Notes: generated by a model not told the origin, from the sequence alone. Counted from the first letter of the stretch, positions 35,072 through 44,790 are shown. The stretch is 64,000 nt of DNA from JBGSKY01 sp041740995 (GCA_041740995.1 JBGSKY010000035.1:4777-68776), one strand, 5' to 3'. A program made the numbers and translations.

Positions 35072-35611
35072 TTAGTCATCAGTCGAATGTTTCGTCTCAA
35101 ACGGGTGAGCGTGATCTTCGCCCTCTTTGGGTTGCTGTTTCTGAATTCCGTCGACACGAAGCTCAATTTGGTTGCTTCCATCGGTCGTGATATCGACTAG
35201 CAAACCGGAAGTTGAATACGAAGCAAATTTTGGAGCGACGACGCCGATTGTGCTGGGACGATGTGCCGTCATGCCTTCGGTAACGACAAATTGAACGACT
35301 ACGCAAGCGTGCTTGCCCGCGACGGCTCCGTCGCCAGGTTGGTATGTCGTCAGTGTGAAGCTGCCATCTTTTTCGATCGAACCACGCGCCTGAATCGGGA
35401 AGTCTTTCGACTTCAGTTCAACAATTCCGACATGGACCGGCGATCCGTCTTCAAAAAGAACCTTGCCCTGCACCGGATAGGTCTTCAATTGGTCTGAGCA
35501 ACCGCTTGCCAGAAGGATCAACGCCAAAGAAACAAACATTGACCACGAAGCACTGCTGTTTGTGATCGCTGGCAGGCTACGGAATCGTCTCTCGGGAAAC
35601 TTGATTGTCAT
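35072..35611 (-). CDS. Small lipoprotein with a beta-sandwich (carboxypeptidase-regulatory-like) domain
   Basis: 179 residues from the ATG at 35611. A basic N terminus and the lipobox LILLASGC (Cys after Gly) indicate a lipid-anchored exported protein. The mature part reads as one carboxypeptidase regulatory-like/transthyretin fold: YPVQGKVLFEDGSPV, FPIQARGSIEKDGSFTLTTY and GKHACVVVQF. The C terminus is His/Lys rich. Its start lies inside the 3' end of the upstream DUF1559 gene (35-base overlap), so the two are translationally linked. DUF1559 genes followed by such lipoproteins are a recurring planctomycete arrangement; function is not established. An internal Met (MFVSLALILLASGC) could also start the lipoprotein. 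Confidence 0.85.
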   Translation of the reverse strand: MTIKFPERRFRSLPAITNSSASWSMFVSLALILLASGCSDQLKTYPVQGKVLFEDGSPVHVGIVELKSKDFPIQARGSIEKDGSFTLTTYQPGDGAVAGKHACVVVQFVVTEGMTAHRPSTIGVVAPKFASYSTSGLLVDITTDGSNQIELRVDGIQKQQPKEGEDHAHPFETKHSTDD

Positions 35612-36620
35612 ATCGATTACAAAGATAGCTGAGTGTTTCGGTGTCGATAGTGTTGGATAACAAGTGGATGCTCCCGTCCGCAAAAGCGAACTGACAACCA
35701 CCCAGATGCCAGCTTCCCCACGAGACCAATCCATTGAGTTGGTCGCGTGGATCGGAGACAATTGGCACCCCCGGACCGCCAACGCGAGTTGAATTGAAAA
35801 CTACGTCGCCGCTAAAGATGAATGCGTCAAAAGTTGCTTCACGTAACTTGTTCAACGGCACGTGCATCTCGCCAGTCAGAATTGTGTTGCTCAGCCCGTC
35901 TGTCACGCTGGTATGCGAAATTCGATCGACCCAGTCACCTGGCCGTCCCGTTCTGCAATCGGCATGGCTGGAAATGATGATTCCAGTTCCATTGCCACCA
36001 TAGTAGAAATCGGTCGGCAAGCCAAAAGAACCGGGTGACAAATCACCATGGTTTCCGCCATAGTCGCCGACTGCGCCGGTCAACACTGCCGCAGACGGAA
36101 AGCGGATTGGAACGTCGCACCCGCAAGGCAGGCGTGTCCAATCGATTGGTGGCGTCGCACCGATTCCCTGACCAACGGCTTGTTTGAGCGTGCGGCGAGA
36201 GGGACAGCAATACACCGCAAGGTTTCCGTTGCGCACCGCATCGGCATGGCTGGCATACGATTGACCAAGATCCCACTGCTTCGCCCGGGCGACTTGCTCT
36301 AAAAATGGCATGATGCGGACGAGCCAAGTTGCTTCTTCTCCCCCGCATTGCAGCTCCACTGGGCTGTCCGGTCGTGGCTGAAACCTGGCCGGCGGATACG
36401 CTTTGTAGGTTTCGTGAAACAGTTCGGTGGCAAGCGAGATTTGATGCAGGTTGCTTTGGCACTGAGCGACCCGAGCGCTTTCTCGCGCGTTTTGAATTGA
36501 AGGCAGGAGAAGCCCGACCAAAACCAAGATGATCGTGATGGAAACAAGCAATTCAACAATCGTGAAAGCACCTCTGGAAGCCACTGCGACGATCGGTTTT
36601 GGATGGCTAGTTCGGTACAT
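35577..36620 (-). CDS. DUF1559-family prepilin-like protein, overlapping a lipoprotein gene
   Basis: 347 residues. Prepilin-type N terminus: GAFTIVELLVSITIILVLVG after a basic leader of 17 residues (RTSHPKPIVAVASR), with Val in place of the usual Leu after FTI. The DUF1559 body starts at SIQNARESARVAQCQSNLHQ. The C-terminal hallmark is CQFAFADGSIHLLSNTID. It is exported and probably processed by a prepilin peptidase. The gene overlaps the following lipoprotein gene by 35 bases. It differs from the other DUF1559 protein in the window (21121-22230) through most of its body, so the two are not recent duplicates. Confidence 0.92.
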   Translation of the reverse strand: MYRTSHPKPIVAVASRGAFTIVELLVSITIILVLVGLLLPSIQNARESARVAQCQSNLHQISLATELFHETYKAYPPARFQPRPDSPVELQCGGEEATWLVRIMPFLEQVARAKQWDLGQSYASHADAVRNGNLAVYCCPSRRTLKQAVGQGIGATPPIDWTRLPCGCDVPIRFPSAAVLTGAVGDYGGNHGDLSPGSFGLPTDFYYGGNGTGIIISSHADCRTGRPGDWVDRISHTSVTDGLSNTILTGEMHVPLNKLREATFDAFIFSGDVVFNSTRVGGPGVPIVSDPRDQLNGLVSWGSWHLGGCQFAFADGSIHLLSNTIDTETLSYLCNRYDNQVSRETIP

Positions 36621-36764
36621 CTATCACGAAAGTTAATCAGATCGAGCTGGATATTTCCGCCCAATTTTACTCACGATGCGACTAAGCCCCCGAGGGAAAA
36701 CTCGAAAATCGTCAAGAATTCACAATCCACTCGTACGCCTTGATAGCTTTGGACGCATGGCGAC

Positions 36765-37376
36765 TTATCGCTGATGATTGAGGATCAAACCCAGAATCTC
36801 TTGACGACTGGCTTCATTTTCGCGGAAGACACCGCGCATGGCACTGGTGACGCACAGGCTGCCAGAGCGACGAACGCCGCGGATCGTCATGCACGCGTGC
36901 GTCGCTTGAATCACCACGCCTACGCCGCGAACTGCTAGCTCAGTTTCCACCAAGTCTGCGATCGTTTCGGTCATTCGCTCTTGGACTTGAGGCCGTCTTG
37001 AAACATCTTCGACAACACGAGCCAATTTGCTCAACCCGACGACCTTACCGTTGGGCAAATATCCTATATGAACACGGCCGGTGAACGGTAATAAGTGATG
37101 CTCGCACATGCTGGCGAACTCGATATCGCGAACCAGCACAATTTCGTCATATCGTTCATCGAAAACTCGCTGTAAATGCCTCGCTGGGTCCGCTCGCAGC
37201 CCCGCAAAGACCTCCGCGTACATCCGCGCGACTCGCGCCGGAGTTTCTAGCAAGCCATCGCGGTCAGGATCTTCGCCGATGGCGATGAGGATTTCGCGGA
37301 CGGCGCGTTCAATCCGAGCGTGGTCAACCGGCGGAAGTTGATTATCAACGGGTGCGGGCGACTTTGGGGTGGGCAC
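36765..37376 (-). CDS. folE: GTP cyclohydrolase I
   Basis: 203 residues, normal length. It converts GTP to dihydroneopterin triphosphate, the first step of folate (and pterin/queuosine) synthesis. Signature parts: GEDPDRDGLLETPARVARMY; FASMCEHHLLPFTGRVHIGY with the zinc-binding Cys and catalytic His pair; GLSKLARVVEDVSRRPQVQE; and QATHACMTIRGVRR with the second zinc Cys. All zinc ligands of the FolE1A type are present. The start is GTG at 37376 (MPTPKSPAP); there is no good ATG near it. It is divergent from the esterase gene, about 190 bases between starts. Confidence 0.96.
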   Translation of the reverse strand: MPTPKSPAPVDNQLPPVDHARIERAVREILIAIGEDPDRDGLLETPARVARMYAEVFAGLRADPARHLQRVFDERYDEIVLVRDIEFASMCEHHLLPFTGRVHIGYLPNGKVVGLSKLARVVEDVSRRPQVQERMTETIADLVETELAVRGVGVVIQATHACMTIRGVRRSGSLCVTSAMRGVFRENEASRQEILGLILNHQR

Positions 37377-37567
37377 AGAAAGCGTGTGGTTGGCTGAAGC
37401 GGAAATGGCGTCGTTCCTGAAAGTTTATTGTGAGCTCGGTAAAACCTGTCGAGCCGTATTATTCTATAATGGCAAGTCCAATTCCCCAAGCCCGCCGATT
37501 TTGGGGGCTGATCGCGACATTGTGTCAACTCAGCACCGCCATCCTTACCAATCAAGGCACCCAACTT

Positions 37568-38491
37568 ATGCCAACCCGCTCCCAGTTGTATCGTTTTATC
37601 GCCTGCCGATTCACATTTGTTATCGCATTCTCGGTTCTCCAAATCGTCGCTTCAACGTTTGCTAGCGCCCAGAGCTCGCACGTCAACGAACAATGTGAGG
37701 TGCACAGCGAAATCCTAGCAAGCCAGCGAAAGTTTGCGATTTATCTGCCGCCCAACTACGACACTTCGCGACGCAGTTACCCTGTTCTTTATCTGTTGCA
37801 TGGCAGCGGCGACGATCAAACCGGTTGGGTTCAATTTGGCGAAGTCCAACGGATCGCCGACGAATCGATTGCCAATGGCACGGCTACGGCGATGATTATT
37901 GTCATGCCTGACGCAGACACGGGCCGCAAAGGATATTTCAATGATATCGATGGCCAGTGGCGATACGAAGATTTCTTCTTCGATGAATTGATTCCCTTTA
38001 TCGAGTCGAACTATCGAGTGAAGGCCGACAAGCGATACCGCGCCGTTGCTGGGCTTTCGATGGGTGGAGGAGGGACGCTGATGTACGCTTTGCATCGACC
38101 GGAATTGTTCAGTTCCGCTTGCCCATTATCCGCCTCGGTCGGTCCGCTAAACGTCGAAGAGATGAAAAAACGCATTCGCCGCAACGATGCAAATGCTGAA
38201 GAGCAAAAAGAGTACACCGACGAACAGTTGGAGAGCTACTACAAGCGACACAATGCGATCTCACTGGTTGAGGCATTACCGGAAAACCAGAAACGCGCGG
38301 TTCGTTGGTACATCGATTGTGGCGACGACGATTTTCTTTTTGAAGGGAACTCGTTGCTGCACATCGCGATGAGAAAGAACAACGTTGTTCACGAATACCG
38401 AGTCCGAGAAGGTGGCCATACCTGGACTTACTGGCGCGAATCGCTGCCTAATGTCTTGCAGTTCGTATCGCAATCGTTCCATCAATTTTAG
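37568..38491 (+). CDS. Secreted alpha/beta-hydrolase esterase (esterase D / feruloyl esterase-like)
   Basis: 307 residues. Signal peptide from the ATG at 37568 (FIACRFTFVIAFSVLQIVAS, cut after FASAQ). The mature enzyme has YPVLYLLHGSGDDQTGWVQF (oxyanion HG), the nucleophile elbow AGLSMGGGGTLMYAL (G-x-S-x-G), an Asp in IDCGDDDFLF and the catalytic His in REGGHTWTYWRESL. The layout is that of putative esterase D/antigen 85-type enzymes that release acyl or feruloyl groups from sugars. Substrate unknown. An ATG at 37430 would add 46 residues and hide the signal peptide, so the later start is preferred. It is followed by tandem repeats before the convergent MsrA gene. Confidence 0.88.
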   Translation: MPTRSQLYRFIACRFTFVIAFSVLQIVASTFASAQSSHVNEQCEVHSEILASQRKFAIYLPPNYDTSRRSYPVLYLLHGSGDDQTGWVQFGEVQRIADESIANGTATAMIIVMPDADTGRKGYFNDIDGQWRYEDFFFDELIPFIESNYRVKADKRYRAVAGLSMGGGGTLMYALHRPELFSSACPLSASVGPLNVEEMKKRIRRNDANAEEQKEYTDEQLESYYKRHNAISLVEALPENQKRAVRWYIDCGDDDFLFEGNSLLHIAMRKNNVVHEYRVREGGHTWTYWRESLPNVLQFVSQSFHQF

Positions 38492-38541
38492 ATTCGCGAG
38501 TGCGCTCGGTTGGATCAATGCGAAGCATTTTTAGCGGCCGA

Positions 38542-38820
38542 GATGCGAAGCTTCGTTAGCGGCACGGCGCGAGCCGTCCGGTTCTTGCGCAAGCAAGCCT
38601 CGGCGTTGCCAGAAGTTCCCCCAAACCACAATCGCACGAAGAACCGGAGGGCTTGCGCCCATTCCGCTACGGTTAGCGGTCGGGATGCGAAGCATCGTTA
38701 GCGGTACGGCGCGAGCCGTCCGGTTCTTTCGCAAATCAACCTCGGCGTTGCCAGAAGTCTCCCCCAAGCCACAATCGCACGAAGAACCGGAGGGCTTGCG
38801 CCCGTTCCGCTATGGTTGGC
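38542..38820. repeat. Two tandem copies of a 142-bp intergenic repeat
   Basis: The unit starts GATGCGAAG at 38542 and again at 38684. The copies are very similar, with small differences such as CTTGCGCAAG against CTTTCGCAAA. Each holds near-palindromic parts, for example GAGCCGTCCGGTTCTT early and GAAGAACCGGAGGGCTTG late, so every unit can fold on itself. It lies at the 3' ends of two convergent genes (esterase and MsrA). No ORF within it looks real. Confidence 0.9.
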
Positions 38821-38927
38821 TACAGTCAAAACGGGCGTTGCCGTGGGCCAAAAATCCCGGGCCGTAACGCCACGAAAAAAATCCCCCGAGCGGACGTACT
38901 AGCTAGGTTTAACCCAAGTTTCCCAGC

Positions 38928-39638
38928 CTACTTAAGTTCCACTGTGCCTGACTTGGCAACCACGCCTTCGGGATAGGCGCCGTCGAGTTGCAGGACGTCG
39001 ACGTTCTTGCCCCAAATGTTCTTCGTGAAGTTATCGCGGCCGGTCCCGAACCGATATCGCGAGTAGTGCCAACTATTGGTGCTGTGGTAGTCCTGGTGGT
39101 AATCTTCGGCAGGCCAGAAGGTCGATTTTTCTAGCAGCTCGACGCGGATCGGCGACTTGAACTTCTTCATCTGCTCAATTGCTCCGATAACCCGCTCGGC
39201 AGCCGCTTTTTCCTTGTCGTCGGCGTAGAAAATGGCCGGCTTGTAACCATCGCCACGATCGACAAATGAACCGCCCGCGTCGGTCGGATCGATGTGTTTG
39301 ATCAGCCACTCGACCAAGCCGGCATAGGTGACCTTGGATCGATCATAAGTGACCTCTACCACTTCGATGTGATGGCCGTCGTGATAAGTCTGATAATTCG
39401 GATTCTCGGTCGTCCCACCGCTGTAACCTGACACGACATCCAGTACGCCGGGACAATGCTCAAAATCGGTCTCCACGCACCAAAAGCACCCGCCAGCAAA
39501 GACCGCTTTGGCGACGTTGGTTGGGTCGGCCGCTTTCAATTTTTCGCTCGTCGGTTTCGCCGTCGGTTCAGCTCGCACGGCGTAGAATCCGGCCGTCGCC
39601 GCGACCAGGCCAATTAACAGAACAATTCGAGATTTCAT
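38928..39638 (-). CDS. msrA: Peptide-methionine (S)-S-oxide reductase, exported
   Basis: 236 residues. Signal peptide SRIVLLIGLVAATAGFYAVR followed by a linker, so the enzyme acts outside the cytoplasm. The catalytic motif AGGCFWCVE (Cys51) sits at the start of the MsrA fold; later parts include GYSGGTTENPNYQTYHDGHH, HIDPTDAGGSFVDRGDGYKP and STFWPAEDYHQDYHSTN, all family hallmarks. It reduces methionine-S-sulfoxide in oxidatively damaged proteins. ATG at 39638 has AAAGGAA about seven bases upstream; a longer frame to 39764 exists but lacks the signal peptide at its start. No msrB is adjacent. Confidence 0.95.
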   Translation of the reverse strand: MKSRIVLLIGLVAATAGFYAVRAEPTAKPTSEKLKAADPTNVAKAVFAGGCFWCVETDFEHCPGVLDVVSGYSGGTTENPNYQTYHDGHHIEVVEVTYDRSKVTYAGLVEWLIKHIDPTDAGGSFVDRGDGYKPAIFYADDKEKAAAERVIGAIEQMKKFKSPIRVELLEKSTFWPAEDYHQDYHSTNSWHYSRYRFGTGRDNFTKNIWGKNVDVLQLDGAYPEGVVAKSGTVELK

Positions 39639-39860
39639 AACGATTCCTTTTCGCGTGGAAAAACAGCCTGATAGCGCATGATAGCCAATACGCAACCCGC
39701 CGCGATACGGTTTCCAAATACGACGGATAGGTTTCGAATGACCGGGCAGCAATGGAATCCTCATCGGAGCCCGTTTAGCAATTTCGTTCGATCGGATAGC
39801 ATACTCAGATTGTTTTCGCCGAAAATCCTTCTCAATTTCCCGTCAAACCCCAAACAACGC

Positions 39861-42800
39861 ATGTTCAACGCAGTCGGTACCGATGTCAATTTCCCAAAGC
39901 AAGAGGAAGCGATCCTGGAGTTCTGGAAGTCACAAGACATCTACGCCAAATCGCTGGCCGCGCGAGCCGGTGGCAAACCGTTCGTCTTTTTCGAGGGCCC
40001 GCCGACTGCCAACGGAATGCCGCATCCCGGACACTGCTTGACGCGGGCGATTAAGGATCTGTTCCCGCGATATCGAACGATGTGCGGTTTCCATTGCGAA
40101 CGACGCGCTGGCTGGGACACGCACGGACTGCCGGTCGAAGTCGAAGTCTGCAAGGAACTGGGCATCCACAGCAAGGAAGAAATCGAAGCGTACGGCATTG
40201 AACCATTTATCAAAAAATGTCAGCAGAGCGTCTGGCGTTACATGCAGGAATGGGAACGGCTGACCAATCGCATCGGATTTTGGATCGATCTTTCGCAAGC
40301 CTATGTTACGTACCATCAAAGCTACATTGAATCGGTTTGGTGGTCACTCAAGGATCTCTTCGATCGTGGGCTGCTCTATCGCGGACACAAGATCGTGTGG
40401 TGGTGGGCTCAAGGCGGAACGGCGCTGAGTGCGGGCGAAGTCGGTCAGGGCTACCGCGAAGTCGCCGATCCGAGCGTTTACGTTCGATTTCCGATCGACG
40501 GCGAGCCGAACACGTCGCTACTGGTCTGGACGACAACGCCCTGGACGCTGCCCAGCAACCAATTTGCAGCGATCAATCCGAAGCTCAAGTACGCTTACTG
40601 TCTCGACGAAGCCAACGGTCAAACGATCGTGCTGGCCGAAGACTTGATGGCCGACGTTTCGGAAAAAGCGAAGCTGGAATTGAAACTCATAAAGACCGTT
40701 AGCGGTGCCGAATTGGTCGGCAAAACCTATCGACCACCATTCGATTATTACTACGCTTCACAAGCTGCCAACAAAGCGACGTTGGTCGACGGCGGCCAAG
40801 AGCAGACGGCTTGGCGAATCGTCGCGGCAGATTTTGTGACGATCGATTCCGGAAGCGGTGCCGTCCATATCGCACCCGCATTCGGCGAGATTGACTATGG
40901 TTTATTGATCGACGAGCAGTCGCGATTCGTCGATGGCAGCGGGCCAAAAATGATCTGTGCGGTCGGACCCGATGGCAAGTTCACTGACGTCGCGCCGGAG
41001 TATGTTGGCCAGTGGGTCAAAGATACTGACAAAGCGATCATTCGCCAGCTCCGGGACAACGGTCTGTTATTTTTGCACTCGCAATATGTTCACGATTATC
41101 CGTTTTGCTGGCGAGCCGAAAGCGATCCGCTGATCCAGTATCCACGCGAAAGCTGGTTCATTCGGACGACGCAATTCCGCGACGCCATGTTAGAAAATAA
41201 TCAGAAGATTGGCTGGCAACCTGAACACATCAAGGACGGACGATTCGGCAACTTTCTGGAAAGCAACGTCGATTGGGCTCTTTCGCGCGAACGCTACTGG
41301 GGGACGCCGCTACCGATTTGGGTCTGCGATGCAACGGGCAAGATGGAAGCGATTTCAAGCTACGATGAATTGCTCGCCAAACCGGACGTGCGTGGGACAG
41401 AAGTCTGGGACAATGCGAAAGCGGCTGACCCGACATTGGTCGATGATTTGCGAGTTCACAAACCGTACATCGATGCCGTCAATTACCAGTCTCCGTTTCA
41501 ACGCGACGCTCGTATGCGACGGGTCAGCGAGGTCATCGATTGCTGGTACGACAGCGGTGCGATGCCATTTGCGCAATGGGGTTATCCGCACAAGAACAAA
41601 GCTGAATTTCAATCGCATTTCCCTGCCGATTTCATCAGCGAAGCAATCGATCAGACGCGCGGTTGGTTCTACAGCCAGCTTGCGATCAGCACGATGCTCT
41701 TCAGCCACAGCCACGACGGTCAGGGCGTTCACGCTTATCCGCATCCGTTCAAGAATTGCATCGTCTTGGGCTTGATGTTGGCCGAATGGTACGAAAGCAA
41801 GGACGGCAAACAACGCTTCCTCAGCGAAGACGAAGCGAAGGCGGCGTGCGGCAAAGACTACGTTTCCAAGACCGGCAAGATGAGCAAGTCGCTGCGAAAT
41901 TATCGCAGCCCCAACGAGATTTTTGATCGCTTCGGTGCCGACGCGCTGCGATGGTATTTTTACGCAAACCAGCCACCTTGGAATTCAATTCTCTACAGCG
42001 AACGGGCGATCCGCGACAGTATCCCTGAATTCATGCTCCGGCTCTGGAACGTGCTCAGCTTTTTTACGATCTATGCCGAAATCGACAAGTTCACTGGCCC
42101 GTCGAACATCGAGATTCGTGGGTTAGCCGTGCCGTTGGAACAATTGACTGCACCGGAGCTTGACCAATCGCCAACGTATCGTCGTCCGGAAGATCGCAGC
42201 GAGCTAGATCGCTGGATGCTTGGCGAGTTGCACGCGTGCATCGACGACGTTCGAACGCGGATGGATCGCTACGATAGCTATGGAGCCTGCCAGGCGTTGA
42301 CCGAGCTCGTTGACGCGATGAGCAACTGGTTTGTTCGCCGCAGCCGAAATCGCTTCTGGGCCGAAGACACGACGTCGCCAGACAAGCTTGACGCGTACTG
42401 GACGTTGTACGAATGTTTGATCACGATCAGCAAAATGATCGCTCCGTTCACGCCGTTTGTGGCTGAATCGATTTGGAGAAATTTATCCGCTTGCGTCAGT
42501 GATCGCGTCCGCGAGAGCGTTCATTTGTGCGATTACCCAGTTGCCAATGCTGCGCTAATCGATCGCGATTTGTCGGCCAAAATGAAGTTGCTTCGTGAGA
42601 TCGCATCGCTCGGTCGGTCGGCGCGGATGGAGTCGCGATTAAAAGTACGTCAACCGCTTTCGCGGGTCGAAGTCACGTTGATCGACGATGCTCATGCGGC
42701 TTGGCTAAAGGCCCATGACGAGATCGTTCGCGAAGAGTTGAACGTCAAAGAGATTCACTACGCCAGCGGTTCCAATCCGTACATCAAATACGAAGTGTTG

Positions 42801-43316
42801 CCGAACTTCCGCGGACTTGGTCCCAAAGTCGGCAAGCTGCTGCCAAAGCTGAAAGCCGTTCTTGGAAATGCTGACGGCAGAGCATTGCTAGACGAGCTCA
42901 CGAGCAAAGGTTCGATCTCGCTATCGTTGGACGGGACACCGATTGAGCTGGATAGCAACGACGTTGAAATTCGGCTTAAGGCGAAAGAAGGTTGGGCAGC
43001 CGCGCAGGGCAAAGCGTGCGTCGTCGTTCTGGCGACTGAGTTAACAGACGAGCTGATCGCCGAGGGAATTGCCCGCGACGCGATTCGGCTGATTCAGGAC
43101 CAGCGAAAAAAGCAAGCTTGCAATTTCACTGACCGCATCCGAGTGACGATTGGATCGGACAAGCAAGATATTTTAGCGGCGTTGAAAAAATTCGAAGCGA
43201 CGATCGTAGCCGAAACGTTGGCAACCGAGCTGGTTTTGCAGACGGCTATGCCAAGCGATTCGCTTCAGGACCTCGGCGATTCACAAGTTGGCTTGCAGAT
43301 CGACGTCGTCGGTTAA
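39861..43316 (+). CDS. ileS: Isoleucyl-tRNA synthetase, eukaryote-like (type 2)
   Basis: 1151 residues. It charges tRNA-Ile. Class I signatures: PPTANGMPHPGHCLTRAIKD (HPGH in place of HIGH, residues 55-58) and KTGKMSKSLRNY (KMSKS at 673-677). GFHCERRAGWDTHGLPVEVE and the later FISEAIDQTRGWFYSQLAIS are further markers. The C-terminal anticodon-binding region lacks the zinc-cysteine cluster of common bacterial (type 1) IleRS and is longer, which places it in the eukaryote-like type 2 clade that includes mupirocin-insensitive enzymes. ATG at 39861 matches the family start (NFPKQEEAILEFWKSQDIY); a longer frame upstream is ignored. PurA and UppS genes follow on the same strand. Confidence 0.95.
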   Translation: MFNAVGTDVNFPKQEEAILEFWKSQDIYAKSLAARAGGKPFVFFEGPPTANGMPHPGHCLTRAIKDLFPRYRTMCGFHCERRAGWDTHGLPVEVEVCKELGIHSKEEIEAYGIEPFIKKCQQSVWRYMQEWERLTNRIGFWIDLSQAYVTYHQSYIESVWWSLKDLFDRGLLYRGHKIVWWWAQGGTALSAGEVGQGYREVADPSVYVRFPIDGEPNTSLLVWTTTPWTLPSNQFAAINPKLKYAYCLDEANGQTIVLAEDLMADVSEKAKLELKLIKTVSGAELVGKTYRPPFDYYYASQAANKATLVDGGQEQTAWRIVAADFVTIDSGSGAVHIAPAFGEIDYGLLIDEQSRFVDGSGPKMICAVGPDGKFTDVAPEYVGQWVKDTDKAIIRQLRDNGLLFLHSQYVHDYPFCWRAESDPLIQYPRESWFIRTTQFRDAMLENNQKIGWQPEHIKDGRFGNFLESNVDWALSRERYWGTPLPIWVCDATGKMEAISSYDELLAKPDVRGTEVWDNAKAADPTLVDDLRVHKPYIDAVNYQSPFQRDARMRRVSEVIDCWYDSGAMPFAQWGYPHKNKAEFQSHFPADFISEAIDQTRGWFYSQLAISTMLFSHSHDGQGVHAYPHPFKNCIVLGLMLAEWYESKDGKQRFLSEDEAKAACGKDYVSKTGKMSKSLRNYRSPNEIFDRFGADALRWYFYANQPPWNSILYSERAIRDSIPEFMLRLWNVLSFFTIYAEIDKFTGPSNIEIRGLAVPLEQLTAPELDQSPTYRRPEDRSELDRWMLGELHACIDDVRTRMDRYDSYGACQALTELVDAMSNWFVRRSRNRFWAEDTTSPDKLDAYWTLYECLITISKMIAPFTPFVAESIWRNLSACVSDRVRESVHLCDYPVANAALIDRDLSAKMKLLREIASLGRSARMESRLKVRQPLSRVEVTLIDDAHAAWLKAHDEIVREELNVKEIHYASGSNPYIKYEVLPNFRGLGPKVGKLLPKLKAVLGNADGRALLDELTSKGSISLSLDGTPIELDSNDVEIRLKAKEGWAAAQGKACVVVLATELTDELIAEGIARDAIRLIQDQRKKQACNFTDRIRVTIGSDKQDILAALKKFEATIVAETLATELVLQTAMPSDSLQDLGDSQVGLQIDVVG

Positions 43317-43467
43317 ATGGCCGTCGGCGGCAAGGTGGTCGATCACGCGCTGCGAAATTGCACCGCTTGACCGATCTGGCGGTGGTTCCATAGACTCTCT
43401 GTTTCGCTCGCGACCAACCGAGACTTCGGCGTCGCGGAATTTGGTCGCTTTTCGAAAGTTTTCAGTT

Positions 43468-44790
43468 GTGCCAGCTACGTGCGTAATCGGTTTGCAATGG
43501 GGCGATGAAGCCAAAGGGAAACTCGTCGATCTGCTCGCACCGCAAAATGATATTGTCGTTCGATACCAAGGCGGCGCGAACGCCGGTCATACGGTGGTTT
43601 CAGGCGATCAAGTCTACAAGCTGCATCATATTCCCAGCGGCATTTTGCATTCGTCGGTCATGAACGTGATCGCTCCCGGAGTCGTTATTGACCCGCGAAC
43701 GTTGCTGGGCGAGCTAGACGGATTGCAAAGTCGTGGCATTGATCCGCGAAAGAATTTGCGGATCAGCGAACGAGCGCATTTGGTCATGCCGTGGCACATG
43801 ATCGAAGACAAGATTTCTAACAAGCAAATGGTCTCCGGCGAAAGCATCGGATCGACACTGCGAGGCATTGGACCTTGCTATCGAGACAAAGTCGGCCGCA
43901 CGCACGCCATTCGATTGGCTGATATTTTAGCGGAAGATGTCGCAGAAAAAATCGCTCAAGTCGTCGCCTTCAAACGCGAATGGCTCGCACCTCATATCGA
44001 TGCCGATTCGCTAGCCGCGCTCAGCGTTGAACCGATTTTGGAGCAAGTCAACGGCTGGGCAGCGGCACTTAAACCTCTCGCACTGGATACAACGAATTAC
44101 TTGCTCGACGAACTCGATAATGGCAAGAAGCTCTTGATGGAAGGTGCACAAGGAGCACTGTTGGATATCGATCATGGAACGTTCCCTTTTGTGACAAGCA
44201 GCAACGCGTCGGGCGTTGGTATAAGCAGTGGTTCTGGTGTGCCAGGCAAATGGTTTTCGGAAGTCATCGGCGTCGCAAAGGCTTACAGCACGCGGGTTGG
44301 CGGTGGTCCGTTCCCAACCGAATTGCATGACGAAATCGGCCAGAAGATTCGCGACATCGGTCATGAATATGGCACAACGACGGGCCGACCTCGGCGATGT
44401 GGTTGGTTTGACGCAGTTGCCGTTCGATATACAACGCGGCTCAGCGGTATCAACACGTTATCGTTGATGATGATGGACGTCCTGGGTTACTTAGACGAAA
44501 TTAAGATTTGTACAGCTTATGAAATCGATGGCCAGAAAGTGACGAAGTTCCCTTCGCAGGTGCAAGAGCTGCGAAAAGCGAAGCCGATTTATGAGACGCT
44601 TCCTGGTTGGAATCAGGACATCAGCGGTGCTCGAACGCTGGCCGATCTGCCACCGTTGGCGATGAAGTATATTCAGCGAATAGCCGATTTGGTCGGTATC
44701 GATGTTGGCGTGATTTCGATTGGTCCAGACCGCAAGGAAACGATTTTTCTGGACGAATCGCAACGCATCCGCGCTTGTAAAACTTCCTAG
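43468..44790 (+). CDS. purA: Adenylosuccinate synthetase
   Basis: 440 residues. It joins IMP and aspartate with GTP in AMP synthesis. The family N terminus is clear: CVIGLQWGDEAKGKLVDLLA with the GDEGKGK-type loop written GDEAKGK, then RYQGGANAGHTVV. Later parts are KLHHIPSGI, ESIGSTLRGIGPCYRDKVGR and GTTTGRPRRCGWFDAVA. GTG at 43468 is taken as start because the conserved domain begins only four codons later; the open frame extends upstream to 43288 without resemblance to any N terminus. It begins 151 bases after ileS and is followed by uppS 42 bases on. Confidence 0.95.
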   Translation: MPATCVIGLQWGDEAKGKLVDLLAPQNDIVVRYQGGANAGHTVVSGDQVYKLHHIPSGILHSSVMNVIAPGVVIDPRTLLGELDGLQSRGIDPRKNLRISERAHLVMPWHMIEDKISNKQMVSGESIGSTLRGIGPCYRDKVGRTHAIRLADILAEDVAEKIAQVVAFKREWLAPHIDADSLAALSVEPILEQVNGWAAALKPLALDTTNYLLDELDNGKKLLMEGAQGALLDIDHGTFPFVTSSNASGVGISSGSGVPGKWFSEVIGVAKAYSTRVGGGPFPTELHDEIGQKIRDIGHEYGTTTGRPRRCGWFDAVAVRYTTRLSGINTLSLMMMDVLGYLDEIKICTAYEIDGQKVTKFPSQVQELRKAKPIYETLPGWNQDISGARTLADLPPLAMKYIQRIADLVGIDVGVISIGPDRKETIFLDESQRIRACKTS

